NCBI RefSeq assembly: GCF_963966145.1
Contig: NC_091046.1
Coordinates: forward strand, 17,360,001-17,424,000
DNA: 64,000 nt
Direction of reading: 5' to 3'
From: Tenebrio molitor
Lineage: Eukaryota; Arthropoda; Insecta; Coleoptera; Tenebrionidae
Below the pieces are notes generated by a model, which worked only from the letters and a program-made list of their open reading frames with translations, had not been told where the DNA came from and did not search any database. Every line of letters starts with the position of its first letter. The first letter of the stretch is position 1. The translations under genes and the position numbers were made by a program. Below are positions 43,021 through 54,288 of the stretch, in pieces.

Positions 43021-43409
43021 TTACGATTTCGTTCTTTTTCCATGATAAACAATCAATTACCAGAATGTAACCAATTGAAAATTATTTAACTGAGAAACGT
43101 CAGATTGTTTATGGACAAGTATACTTGATATTTTAAAAAACTAACAAAAATTACCAATACATAATTGATTTTACATTTATTTTATATCGTTAAACAGAAT
43201 ACCACAAAAACGCTCAGAACTTATTGGACACCCTAATAGTTATTCAAATAAGTCAATTTACCGTGTCATAACATGTTCAGTACTAGATAACTGTATTTAG
43301 TGTATACTAGGAAGCTTAATCCACACAATTTAGGTGATTCATGATTAATGATGACCTTGGCACTTGTACACCATGCAAAACAAAGAAAATATTGTTATAG
43401 TTCTCGGTT

Positions 43410-43495
43410 CCACGATAAATCGGCGCCCGACAATTCAGCGTATGACCATTCGGCGCAACGACAAATCGGCGCAACGACAAATCGACGCTACTTCG
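43410..43495 (+). repeat. Short tandem array of AAATCGGCGC-type units
   Basis: Three to four degenerate 16-bp units (CGGCGCAACGACAAAT) occur here. The motif resembles the MULE end array at 33,418-33,545 and faces an inverted array at 46,571-46,675. Confidence 0.7.
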
Positions 43496-43674
43496 AATAG
43501 TCAAAATATGAAGTGCTTATTAATTATTTTATTCAAAGAAATATAATTATACGACGAGCGGGTAATGATGAATTACGCATAAGTTTCATTATTAGACAAA
43601 CTAACGTTTTACAATTATTATTACTTTGCATTCTTGATTCCATTGCATTAAAATTTGCGATTGAACTTCATATA

Positions 43675-44418
43675 CCGTGCGATCAACAATTACCTACATA
43701 GATAAGGGGCGGCTGTGACTTTGACAGTGTACGATCTTTCGTATCTTTGTTAACTCAGCTAATAAATGTAAACTACTGTCACTATTCATGAAATTTTAAC
43801 GGGAAATGATTTTAATTTCAGAATACAGGGTTATTCACGTAAGATGACGAGCCTGACCAAGTAAAAATGCAACCCAAAAGACAATTCACAAAGCAATCTC
43901 AATCCCTATTACATTATAATTACATTATTCGGCATTATCATAATACACATAAAACATAGACAGCTTTTAACGTCAGCCTAATGAAAGTCAAGTTCTGACA
44001 GAAAAATACCTATCTCAACCAAGTATGATTTAATAACAATAATAAGCAATTAGTAATGGGTAAGTAGGATCATATCGTTCGAAAACCTTTTCAAATACTA
44101 AATATGAACCCAAAATGCAGTGAAAGATTCAAAATTTGACTTTTGAATGTCACGTTGACAATAAACAGAGATTTACATCGCAATTTTTTGAAGTTACAGA
44201 AAAATGATGCCCGAAATTCCGTGTCCCTAACTGTACATCGCTGCTGCTTATTTGGTCTATAGTAACATACTGTATAACTATTCTTTGCCCGCGATGGTAT
44301 ATGCAACCAAAAATACTTCCATGCATTCCAGAGCAATCTGAACGTCTGAACTTCTGATTTGGACATACGTCCAAAATTTCAAAGGCTTCTTTGATCTAAA
44401 TAATTATTGATCGCACGA
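43675..44418. mobile_element. TIR element with CCGTGCGATCAA ends and insertions
   Basis: The ends CCGTGCGATCAACAATTA and TAATTATTGATCGCACG pair, with TA on both sides (43673-43674 and 44419-44420). Inside are half of a GGGTTATTCACG-family MITE (about 43,827-44,105) and an inverted copy of 24,693-24,820. Confidence 0.7.
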
Positions 44419-44420
44419 TA

Positions 44421-45973
44421 CTAGCTGCTATGATATTTGCGGTGAGTTTTGAAATTATTATTCACCGGGTTGTGGGTAATGAACCTTGTTATCTAATAAC
44501 AACACTTTAATAATTACAGTAATATAGGTACGATCATAAAATTTTTGACATCAAACTTCTGTCACATTAAAAAAATTACTCTATATCATGCTTTATTGAA
44601 ACTGTCACATGAAAGATGAAATTGTTGTCAATTTGACACCGGTTTAAAATATAATTTTTTTAATATGCGAGTACATTTGGGTATTTGTTTTATATTTTTT
44701 ATTACCTAATTAAAACCTCGTTCTATTCCATTTGTCTGATTTTTACAACTTTTTGAATATTTTCTCGGTAAATCTGACATTCACATTTTCAAAATTGACA
44801 CAATCAAAATTGAGGTTATTAATACATAAGGGTCGTTTTAGAATGTATGACAGCACGATGACATTAGTGTCCAAAATTTTTTGATCGCAATAGGCTATGT
44901 GCATGGAGGCGTGCTTAACGAAACACGTTACAGCAGCGCCCATGGTGGCGGCCGTCGTAACTGCCTTTTAGCGTAGCAAGCACGGCTTTATATTGTGACC
45001 AGTTATATTTTGATTAATAAAACACGTGTTGTGCACTGAAACTCGTACTCACATCTCGGAAAGTAAAGTACTTTTTTGTTCGACACTGTCAGAATTTGGG
45101 AAATTTCTCCTGTATGAACGGATTTTGATAAATGTCACAACTTGTCAAAACGAAAAGTCAAGCTAATTTTAATGATTTTAAGCTATTTGGGGCCTTTAAG
45201 GTGCTCGTCGAACAAAAAAGACGTCGTATGCAACTCGTTGGTGTGTAAATTGGGCTTTTTATGGCACTACTGGGTTTTTAAAACGCTCGTTTCACTCGCG
45301 TTTTAAACTGGCAGACTCATGCCTTAAACAGCCCAATTTACACATGAACTCGTTAAATAATATACTATTTCAATACATTCATAATTGTGTAAGTTATCAT
45401 TTCCGCTGATGAACGGCTGTGAAATAAACTAGCTAAATGATTTGAAATTCCTACCTCAAATTATAACAAATTCGTGTCTGAATGAGAGATATTGAAAGCT
45501 GAAGTGAATAAATAAGGTTTAATTAAGAAACTTGTACATTATTGCAAAACGTACTTATAAAATCTATCCAAATTAAAATGGATTGACAGACGGATAATTA
45601 TTTCGTATTTTGTTCACAGCGTTGTTTATACTAGTAACGCTTCGCAAAAAGAGCTAGGTATATTAATTTAGTAGTCTACCCAATCTTCTACCTGGTTTCG
45701 TAACATTACTAAATAATTTGTTATGAAGGTTTGAAGAAAAATTAGTATACATAATGTATTCGGAGTAAATTTGGTTTTATGTGCTCAGCACATAGAACTA
45801 CATTTTTACTCCTCATAAGATAATAGACTATTTTGAGAAAATGACAATGACGTAACGTAAATTACTACATATTACACATTGGAACTGGCTGGCGACACAA
45901 GTGCATTATTTTAACATTATACGGAGTAGCGGTAACAAAAGTTTGCCGCACCACAAAACCATCAATTATGGTC
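44421..45973. other. Intergenic stretch with dispersed repeats
   Basis: Bases 45,072-45,237 are an inverted copy of 58,595-58,766 (for example CATTTATCAAAATCCGTTCA). Bases 45,236-45,355 form a hairpin (GTGTAAATTGGGC facing GCCCAATTTACAC) with a CGTTTCACTCG centre. A smaller foldback with TTATGTGCTCAGCACATA lies at 45,775-45,800. No gene was recognised. Confidence 0.55.
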
Positions 45974-46243
45974 CTAAAGTAAGTTTTTTTTCTCCTGAAT
46001 ACGGCAGATATGTTCGTTAGCAAGTTTCATACCTTTCTCGACCGTTGCTAGTGCAAAATCTAGGGTATTTTTCGATTTTCGATAAATTGGAACGCCGTTC
46101 GAAGGACAATATCCATCAATCCATCTGTAGTATTTCGAGTATAATTTAAAAATTGTTTTGATTATGCGACAAGTTTTTTTATAAATACATTTGTTATATC
46201 TTAGTGTGTATAATAATGCAAAATAGCATTTCCTGGCACACAA
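45974..46243 (-). CDS. Uncharacterised 89-codon open frame, possible exon
   Basis: The middle part (YYRWIDGYCPSNGVPIYRKS, then KNTLDFALATVEKG) looks protein-like and lies between an acceptor-like CTACAG and a donor-like AAAGGTATGA, so it may be a single exon of 80-100 bp. I do not recognise the protein. A faint resemblance of the L-F-A-x-x-T-x-E-K-G stretch to perilipin-type proteins is too weak to use. No neighbouring exon was found. Confidence 0.2.
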   Translation of the reverse strand: MCARKCYFALLYTLRYNKCIYKKTCRIIKTIFKLYSKYYRWIDGYCPSNGVPIYRKSKNTLDFALATVEKGMKLANEHICRIQEKKNLL

Positions 46244-46570
46244 TTTATTTATAAAAACAGTAAAAACTTGGACTTGCAGCTTGATACACGCGTTTCAGAT
46301 GCTAGAAATGGTTTACAATTCCGGCCACCAGGCGGCGCCACTTGTACCCATGCACACAGCCTATAATACAATAAGAGTAAAAAAATAATTGTCAATATAA
46401 TAAAATTTATCTACCTAGTTAAAAAAACTAATTAATAAAACATGAAATTAAAATTTAGAATTAATTATTATTAGCCTGCAGTTTAAAATTTTGAGCAATT
46501 GATAGTTACTGACGGGGTGAGTTGTGCATGCGCAGAAACTACGCACCAATAGATGGCAGTGCTGATTTGT

Positions 46571-46608
46571 GCGCCGTAAAGTCCCTATATCTAGGGACTT
46601 TACGGCGC
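46571..46608. repeat. Perfect 17-bp-arm palindrome
   Basis: The arms GCGCCGTAAAGTCCCTA and TAGGGACTTTACGGCGC are separated by only four bases. It lies at the start of the GCCGATTTGTC array. Confidence 0.9.
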
Positions 46609-46675
46609 CGATATGTCATTGTGCCGATTTGTCTTGGAGCCGATTTGTCTTTGTGCCGAATTGACATTGAAGCAA
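46609..46675 (-). repeat. Tandem array of GCCGATTTGTCNTTG-type units
   Basis: About four degenerate units of 16 bp occur. The complement (GACAAATCGGC) matches the array at 43,410-43,495 in the opposite direction. Confidence 0.7.
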
Positions 46676-47374
46676 ACATTTTAATAGAACTAACTTCAAA
46701 GCCCAAAACGTCTGCTCTTATAAAATAAATAAAATTAATTTTCTAAATGGTAACATAATGAATAATAAACTAGAAAATGTATCAACTGTAATAAGTGTTG
46801 TAAGGATGTCACTGACCATCTTCTAGAATGAGTTTATTTGGCGTCTCATAAATTAAATACAAAAAGTCACAAAAAACAATTAAGAATGTTATTTACCAAT
46901 TCATTTATTATTGTTTAATTCAGTTTAACGTATTCTAGCGTGAGCTCTTTTTTCTTTTTTTTTAAATTTTATTCTGATATCTTAATTAACTCCGTGTTCT
47001 TTCATTAACTGAACGTCGATTTCTATCTTAATTTTGTTGTTTTTAATGAACAAAATTGGCTACTGTCAAAGTGACAGAAAGTTTCAATGAACGCATCAAA
47101 GTCAGAAAATAGTGCTGTTAACCAGAAAACGTTTCAACCAGTAGTCCAGTAGATTACCATCGATGGGGACATGCTAGCAAGGAAGAGATTCGAAAGTTAA
47201 TTAAGAAGAAAACTCCAAAAAATGTTGTATTGAGTATCCTATAACTGTAATTATTTAGTGTCAAACTGACAGATCGTTTAAAATTTTTAACATTTAAAAA
47301 ATTTTATTTTCTGTTAGCATTCATTATATTCTCTCACCAAATATGTATAACAGGTGTTATGTTTAATCAACTAT

Positions 47375-47563
47375 GATAAACTTCGTCCAGAGAAAGATTG
47401 GGAGATTTTAAATTTTATTAAATTAACTCAACACTAGAAAATGCACTAGAATACATTAATTAGAGCATAATTTCAGGGCAAAAATGTTACTGCTTGAAGG
47501 ATATAATACAAATTTTACGTGAGCTAGGCGCTACTTACTCTATCTAGGTAGAATTTAGTTTAT
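47375..47563 (+). repeat. Repeat copy without the 56,903-57,325 insertion
   Basis: It reads AACTTCGTCCAGAGAAAG through GCACTAGAATACATTAATTA without a break. At 56,828-57,420 the same sequence is interrupted exactly at that TA. Confidence 0.85.
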
Positions 47564-47785
47564 GATGGGTATATACTTACTTACTTTACTTTATTTTGCC
47601 CTACGGGCTTTAAAGGATTCCTATACCTTACACAATTTCTAAATAAAACTTTCAATTCCAAAAAAAAAAAAAATTAAATTAACATAACATACATTTTTCT
47701 TTCTATTCCCCACCCCTCTCCTTCTCTATTCTTTCCCTCCTCTTCCATAGCTCTTTCATCCATCCTATCTCTCTTCCGTCTTCGT

Positions 47786-50357
47786 TCAGTATTTCTCCCC
47801 GTTCCTTTTCCTCCCTCTCTCTCTCATTTCACCGCATCCTCTCCACATGTGCTCGACCGTCTCTCTCTCCTCACGGCACATCCTGCACATTCTTTCCTCC
47901 TCCTCCATCCAGTACCTGTTCTCTCTCTCCTCGTTCCCACATCTAAATCTCGCCATCATTTTCCTTTCTTTCGCGCTCTCTCTCCTCAGATACACCGGAA
48001 CATCCTCTGTCACGCACCTCTCATACTCCCTGTTGTACCTCGATTCTCTGATTCTCTCCCTTCTCTCTTGCTTGTCCGTATCTCTGTCCCTCTCGCTCAG
48101 CTCCGCACACATCCATCTTCCTTCCGCTCTCACTCTTTCCACTTCCTCACTGGCATACCCGTTCCTCCTGCAGTACTTCTCTCTCTCCTTCTCATCCGCG
48201 TTCTTTTTCTTTTCTCTATAGCACTCAGTCAGTATCCTGCACTCTTCCCTTCCGCCCATTCTGTCCTCGAACTTTGCCGCTCTCTTTCCCGCTTTCCCTC
48301 TCAGCTTGCTCCTCTTGCACTCTTCCCTCACTATGTACCCTGGTGTTTCTCTGTCCACTCCTAGCACCCATCTCAAATATTTCTCTTGCACTCTCTCCAC
48401 CTCCTCCTGGTCCTTCCATCCCCATATCTCTGCTCCGTACATCAGCACGCTCTCCACCATGCTCTCGAACATCATCATTCTCCTCCCGAACTCGCTTCCC
48501 TACATTCTCTCTCCTATTCCCCACACACATCCAACTACCTTGTTCGCCTTCCTCACTACCTCTCTCACTCTGTGGCTCTCTCGTTGAAGGTGTAGCCCAA
48601 GTACTTAAACTCGTTCACTCTTTCTGTCTTGCTTTCTTCCCACTTCCACTCGCTCTCCTCATTCTTCCTCTTTCTCTTGTTGAACACCATCATTTTCGTC
48701 TTCTCTACATTCACTTCCAGCTTTTTCTTCCTCACATACTTTTCCAGGTTCCTCATCATTGCTTTCATCTCTCTCTCACTCTTTGCCACAATCACCATGT
48801 CGTCCGCAAACGCCAGGCTCCAAACTTTCTCCCTACCCACTACGACCCCCCCGCCTGCGCTTTCCTCAACATTTCGTCCACGTCCGCTACGTATATCGTG
48901 AACAGCAGGGGACTGAGCGGGCAGCCCTGTCTCACTCCCTTTGTAGTCTCAAACCATTCGCTCTCTTTCTCTCCCACCTTCACCTTGTTTCTCGTTCTCG
49001 CATATATCTCCTCGACCTTCCGCACCAGCCATTCACTTATTCCTCTCTCTCTCATACATTCAAACATTTTCACTCTGTCAACCTTGTCGAACGCCGCCTT
49101 GAAGTCTATGAACAATGCGCACAGAAAGGGGGGAGCTTTCTTCCTCAATTCGTTCCTTGCTAAATGGTCCAGGATGTACACGTTGTCCACAGTACCCCTT
49201 CCCCCTCTGAACCCTGCCTGACTATCCGGCAACACTCCCTTTTCCTCGATTTCTCTCTTCATCCTTTCGCTCAAAACAGACGCATACAACTTATACCCCG
49301 TGTTCAGGAGAGGTATTCCTCGGTTCAAGTGTCTTATGTGTCTTTCCACCTCTTCCGCTGTGATTTCTATTTCCTCCGTCACCGTCTGCTTCTCTTTCCT
49401 TTGTGTTCCCACCTTCCCTTCTTCCTTCCTCCCTTCCAGCAGTTTCATGAAGTACTCTTCCCATTCTTGTATTATTATTTCCTCGCTCACTGGTTCCTTT
49501 TTCTTCCTCTCTCGGTTTATGTACTTCCACACCTCCCTCTCTGTTCTTATTTCTTTTATCTCTTTCTCCTCCCTTTCCCTCTTCTGCTTCTTCTTCTCTC
49601 TACATCTCTCTCTGTATCTTCTTTTCGCTTCTAGGAATCTGCTTCTGTCAATTTTGTTTCTCCTCCATTCTCTCAACGCCTTTAGCACTTCCCTCTTTGA
49701 TTGCTCACATTCTCTGTCCCACCATCCATTTTTCTTTCCTGCCCCTTTTGATCCCCTTACTATCACCTCCTTTTTCTTCGTCGCTTTCTCGATCACTTCC
49801 TTTAGCTCTGCCACCATTTTCTCTATTTCCTGCTCCTTGAATGTTGCTTCTTCCAGTCTCCTTCTGTACTCTTTCACTCCATGTTCATTCCACACTTTTA
49901 CTATCACCTTCTTCTCCTCCTCTCTCGTTCCTCCCTTTTCCTTTTCTTCTTGGTTCGTTCCCTCTATGGTAATTTCTAGAGGGAGATGGTCGGAGTCTAC
50001 TCTTTCTCCCACTTTGAACTCTTTCACTCTCTCCCATGCTGCCTCATTTACTATTGCGTAGTCTATGACTGTTTCCCCCCTGCTGCCTACGTATATCAAT
50101 TCCCCTTCCTCATCCCCTCGTTTATTCCCGTTCAGCACTTCCCATCCATTTTCTTCTATCTTCACTCTATCAGCCTCTTCCCCTCTGCATTTTCCACTTT
50201 GTCTTTTGTTTTTCTTTTCCACTCCCCTTTCTCTTCTTCCCAATTTCTGGCTCCTCTCTCTCCAATTCTCCCGTTGAAATCACCCCCTACCAGCATGCAT
50301 TCTTCCCTGTCCATCTTCATTGTGTTCTCGACCCGTCTTGTTGTTGTCCTCATCTCC
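47786..50357 (-). pseudogene. LINE ORF2, main part: endonuclease end, reverse transcriptase, zinc knuckle
   Basis: Starting at the right edge: MLVGGDFNGRIGERGARNW (endonuclease GDFN motif), a frameshift near 50,200, then DYAIVNEAAWERVKEF and VDSDHLPLEI (endonuclease SDH motif). The reverse transcriptase follows with GFRGGRGTVDNVY, CALFIDFKAAFDKVDR, GVRQGCPLSPLLFTIYVADV and, after a frameshift at about 48,840, the catalytic LAFADDMVIVAKS. The tail has YGAEIWGWKD and the CRMCREERETVEHMWRGC knuckle. An in-frame deletion joins RHLNRGIPLLNTGYKLYAS, removing about 60 residues of early palm. Frames also shift near 48,565. Catalytic residues survive but the protein is not made as one piece. Confidence 0.85.
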
Positions 50358-52437
50358 CCAAATCATATTAATATGAAAATTGGTAGTTCATTATAATCGA
50401 CTACTCCAAGTTCAAATGAAATATTTTCAAAATAGTGGCACTTCCGGAAATACCGGAAATCGACGCTATCTTAATTTTTTTTAATGGAAAGGCCTCACTT
50501 TGACTTCACATTTAGATTCTACGTTAAATTTTGAGTTTAGAACGTCTTTTTGTCAACACTTATCTGTCATCGTTTTTGACCTATGTCATCTTTTTTGCAA
50601 AAAAGCGAGGTTGCAGGGCTTCATTAACAAATTTATAACTCTTGAACCATCGGAAATAAATAATTGATTTTTTTTTACTTGAATTCTGACCTGGCCGATC
50701 CTTTGCCCCATTAGTGAATTTTTTTTATGTTTCATACGCCTACTGAAATTTTTCAAAATTGCTAATCAAAAAATGTCAAAAACTTCATTTTTTTAAATGG
50801 CAACCACCATTTGTGACACTGGGCGTATGGGAGTTGGACCACGTTACCTGTGTTTTCTAATTATTCTGAAGGGTATGGGATTAAGTGCATATACGGGTTG
50901 GACCACGCTACCTGACTTATCTAATTACCTAGGGGATCAGATTTTACCTCTTGGTTCTGGACTAGTAATACAACAATTGAACAATTTGTTGCTAAACATT
51001 TCTCTACTTAACATAGAATCCACATCATGGTTATGAACTATATTACCACACACAACACTATCTGTTTTGTCACTGATTTGGGTAGGTATACACTTTTGCA
51101 GAGCACTCTCTTTTTACACAACGCCATCTGATTTTTCCGTCTTTTGCAATGTGAGCTTGAGAAAATTTGAATTGGTTCACAACAAGTAGCATTTTGCCTT
51201 TTTCACTGATCATTGTTGTAACTTCCATTTAAGTAAATATGTAGTAGGTGTCTAATACAAAACTAAATAAAATCAGTAATTGCTTCTACATTTAAATATG
51301 CCAAGGTCCCAACACTTATTTTTTCAACCCCCATGCTAATAGAGTGCATTTGATCTCTTTGCCCCCCGTCAATACCTGGAAAATCTTAATCCCTTTGGTA
51401 GCGGTCGGTGGCCGAACTCGACCATCAAACTAACACAAATTTGGGATCGTGGTCGCACTCGGTGACACCCGTGACACTAGATATAAATGTAAAATTTAAT
51501 TCTAAGCCTACTTTTGTTAACATTGTGTATGCCTATTCCCAGCCCTTTTGGCGTAATTTCGATTTTTTGAGTAAAATATTCTTTTTTTTATGAAACAATT
51601 GTTTTATTTGAGTTTTTATTCTAAAATCACATGCAATAAACAGTAGATAACAACGAAATAATAAAAAATAAGCAAATTAACAAAAAAATATTTTCAATGA
51701 AGTCATTTACATTAATATTTTTTTGTTAATTTACTTATTTTTTATTGTTGTGCTGTTATCTAATATTTATTGCAATGCTATTTTTGAATAAAAATTCAAA
51801 TAAAACAATTGCTTATAAAAAAGAATATTTTATTCAAAAAATTAAAATTACGCCTAAACGGCTGCAAATAGGCATACATAATGTTAATAAAAGTGGCCTT
51901 AAAATTTGATTTTACATTTACATCTAGTATCAGAAACGGTAGCTGTCGTTTAAAAAAATTAAGTTTTCGACATTTTTTTAATTATCAATATTAAAAAATT
52001 GCAGTAGGCGTATGAAACATAAAAAATGTCGTTGATAGCTCATAAAAACGGTCAAATCTTTGGCAAGTTAGTAAAGCAAAAATAAATTATTTATTTCTGA
52101 TGGTTCAGGAATTATAAATTTTTTAATGCAGCCCTGCAACCTCACTTTTTTGCAAAAAAGATGACATAGGTCAAAAACGATGACAGATAAGTACTGATAA
52201 AAAGACGTACTAAACTCAAAATTTAACGTAGAATCGAAATGTGAAGTCAAAATGAGGCCTTTCTATTTAAAAAAAATAAAGATGGAGTCGATTTCCGGTA
52301 TTTCCGGTAGCGCCACCATTTTGAAAATATTTCATTTGAACTTGAAGTAGTCGATTACAGTGAACTACCAATTTTCATATTAATATGATTTTGGGAAATC
52401 AAAAAGTTTCTAATGAACGGGCTACGTGAATCAGCCT
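50358..52437. mobile_element. Long foldback element inserted in LINE ORF2
   Basis: The left arm (AAATCATATTAATATGAAAA onward) and the right arm (ending TTTTCATATTAATATGATTT) are inverted copies across nearly the whole element. Shared blocks include GGCACTTCCGGAAATACCGG, CATCGTTTTTGACCTATGTC and ATGTTTCATACGCCTACTG. The inner part (51,480-51,925) is a palindrome centred near 51,702. The left arm is interrupted at 50,820-51,470. The right side extends to a GTGAATCAGCCTGTA end at about 52,437; the matching 50 bp are missing at the left. Confidence 0.8.
50820..51470. mobile_element. 651-bp insertion in the foldback arm, GTGACAC duplication
   Basis: GTGACAC lies directly at both sides (50813-50819 and 51471-51477) and the foldback arm continues normally beyond. 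The interior has an internal direct repeat (GGTTGGACCACG-type, with TTGGACCACGTTACCTG and TTGGACCACGCTACCTG) and no recognised coding sequence. Confidence 0.7.
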
Positions 52438-52439
52438 GT

Positions 52440-52785
52440 ATACTGTTACTATTTTCCACCATTCGTTATCTATATGAACGTTCTTTCCATGTATCCTTCT
52501 TCTACCCCCTTTTCTTTTCGTTTCTCTTCAATTCCCAACTTCACCCCTGTTATTATTTCCCCTGCAGCTCTTCCTCTTTTTCTTTCTCTTTTTGCCCATT
52601 GTCCTTCCCATTTGTATTCTTTCGGTAGTGTCCTTTCTATTTTTTCCCAGCTCTGTTCCTCCACCCAAGTCTCCACCAGTCCCACTACCTCGAATTGTCG
52701 TACATAGTCCCAAAATTCGTCCCCTCTTTTTCTTAATCCCGCTACGTTCCAATATAATACTTTTGCTCCTTCCCTCCCTTTCGTA
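52440..52785 (-). pseudogene. LINE ORF2 N-terminal part (endonuclease start)
   Basis: The minus frame reads VGLVETWVEEQSWEKIERTL, then PKEYKWEGQWAKRERKRGRA and, in a shifted frame, VHIDNEWWKIVTVYR up to the foldback insertion. LVETWV carries the endonuclease catalytic glutamate (LxET motif). The continuation is the GDFN block at about 50,300. The right edge is the Tc1 insertion. Confidence 0.75.
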
Positions 52786-54286
52786 CTATGGCGGCCAAAA
52801 AATTTCGTCCGTCATTTTTCCGTCATTTCAAAAAAATCGGTGTAGTCCATTCTTTATTGTCATTATGACTGATGTTTTTACTTGTCACTTTTGAAAGTCA
52901 ATCAAGCAAAATGCCATCGGTATCAAATTTTAATAAGATTAAAATAGTAACTCTTGCGCAAAGAGGAATGTCCCAAGCTCAGATTTCGATGGATCTTCGT
53001 ATACCGAAAAGTACAATTTCGTGCATTCTTAAGAAATGGAGATAAAGTGGAACTACTGAAAGACGCCAAGGCTCAGGGAGGCCTAGCACATCTACTGCAG
53101 AACAAGATAATATGCTTCTCAATAGATTACGCAATAGTAGTCCTTTTATGACGGCTGTTGAAGCGGTAAATACAAGCGGTTTCCCAGGTTCCTTTAGAAC
53201 CGCTCGTCGCCGTGTAAGAGGAAGCGACCTTAAGAATCATGTCGCGGCAAGGAAATTGAGCCTTACACCTATGCATAGGGAGCCCCGCATGGCATTTTGT
53301 TTGGAGCATCTAGCAAGAGATGACGCTTTTTGGGCTCAAGTCATTTTTTCGGATGAAAAAGTGTTTCAATCGTGTCCAAATGGCCGCCTAAGAGTCTACA
53401 GACCTAGGAACCGTATGTCCAGACAACGGAAAGGAGCGGTCGATTTTCGGCAAACATATGGGCATGGATTTCAGTAGATAGCCCCGGGGTAATGTTGCAT
53501 GTAGAAGATCGGCTCAACCGTGATGTGTATGTTATGATTCTTGAAGATGTGATGCTGCCTTCAGTTTCAAGAATTTTTCCGAATTTTAACTGCACATTTC
53601 AACAAGACAATTGTTCAGTGCATACAGCACATAGGGTAGCAGAGTGGTTCAGGAATAATAACATAAACGTTCTTGATTGGCCGAGTCGCAGTCCAGATTT
53701 GAACCCTATAGAAAACATGTGGGGACTTTTGGTTCGTAATTTGCAACAGGGACGACAAGTCTTTCGGAATAGGGCAGAACTTTTGACTGCGATTACTAAT
53801 GCATGGCAATCATTACCTAGGGATTATCACCGAGATTTATGCCTCTCCATGTCGCGTCGTGTAAGGCGAGTTATAGATGCGAATGGAGCCATGACAAAGT
53901 ATTAATTTTAAACTTCACTCATTTTAGCTTTTGATTTAGTTATTTAAATAAAAATAAATGTTCCATTTCCTTGTCTTTGCCTTAATGTCTTTCGTTTTAT
54001 TTTTTTTTAAACTACGGCATACTCGTATAATTTCCACGGTTCTCTCGTTTGGTACTTTAATCCAAAAATAGTCGCAAGTCTGCCTCTAGTTCCACTAGCG
54101 GTCGTATGGTGATTGTGTAAGAGTGGAACTTGTCCTTTGTATTCACAAAATTTGAACCGATGGACTGAATGACAGATTGTCAAAATGACAATAATGATAA
54201 AAAGCGAGGTTATTGGTGCTTAAGGGTAGTTTACACTTTATGTCAGTGCCCTGAAAGTGACGGACGAAATTTTTTGGCCGCAATAG
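52786..54286 (+). mobile_element. Tc1 (DD34E) transposon, nearly intact
   Basis: This 1,501-bp element has ends CTATGGCGGCCAAAAAATTT and AAATTTTTTGGCCGCAATAG, with GTCCGTCA/TGACGGAC continuing the repeat. TA flanks both ends (52784-52785 and 54287-54288). It interrupts the LINE and is the likely coding relative of the CTATGGCGG-family MITEs at 25,484, 26,417, 32,657 and 34,910. Confidence 0.9.
52911..53905 (+). pseudogene. Tc1 transposase, one stop and one frameshift from intact
   Basis: The start ATG (MPSVSNFNKIKIVTLAQRG) opens the paired-type DNA-binding domain with RIPKSTISCILKKWR. Then comes a TAA stop at 53,043-53,045, followed in frame by RRQGSGRPSTST (hinge). Further on are RTARRRVRGSDLKNHVAARK and the first catalytic aspartate in VIFSDEKVFQS. 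One frameshift near 53,440-53,455 leads to the second frame, with the second aspartate in CTFQQDNCSVHTAHR and the catalytic glutamate in RSPDLNPIENMWG. There are 34 residues between them, which defines DD34E. The C-terminus reads VRRVIDANGAMTKY. About 331 codons is full length for the family, so this is a young, only lightly damaged copy. Confidence 0.9.
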
Positions 54287-54288
54287 TA

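Larger units (their letters stand above)
39254..43236 (-). mobile_element. Mariner transposon relic split by two foldbacks
   Basis: The ends TTAGGGTGTCCAGAAAGTTC and, inverted, TTAGGGTGTCCAATAAGTTC are followed on both sides by TGAGCGTTTTT. TA flanks both ends (39252-39253 and 43237-43238). Only 70 bp of the left side and about 630 bp of the right side belong to mariner. The rest is a giant palindrome (39,331-41,877) and a MITE (41,878-42,598). Confidence 0.85.

Noticed and set aside
47847..50396. Several long plus-strand open frames rich in Ser, Leu, Phe and Pro
   Set aside because: They are the complement of the purine-rich LINE ORF2 on the minus strand, which has clear endonuclease and reverse transcriptase motifs.
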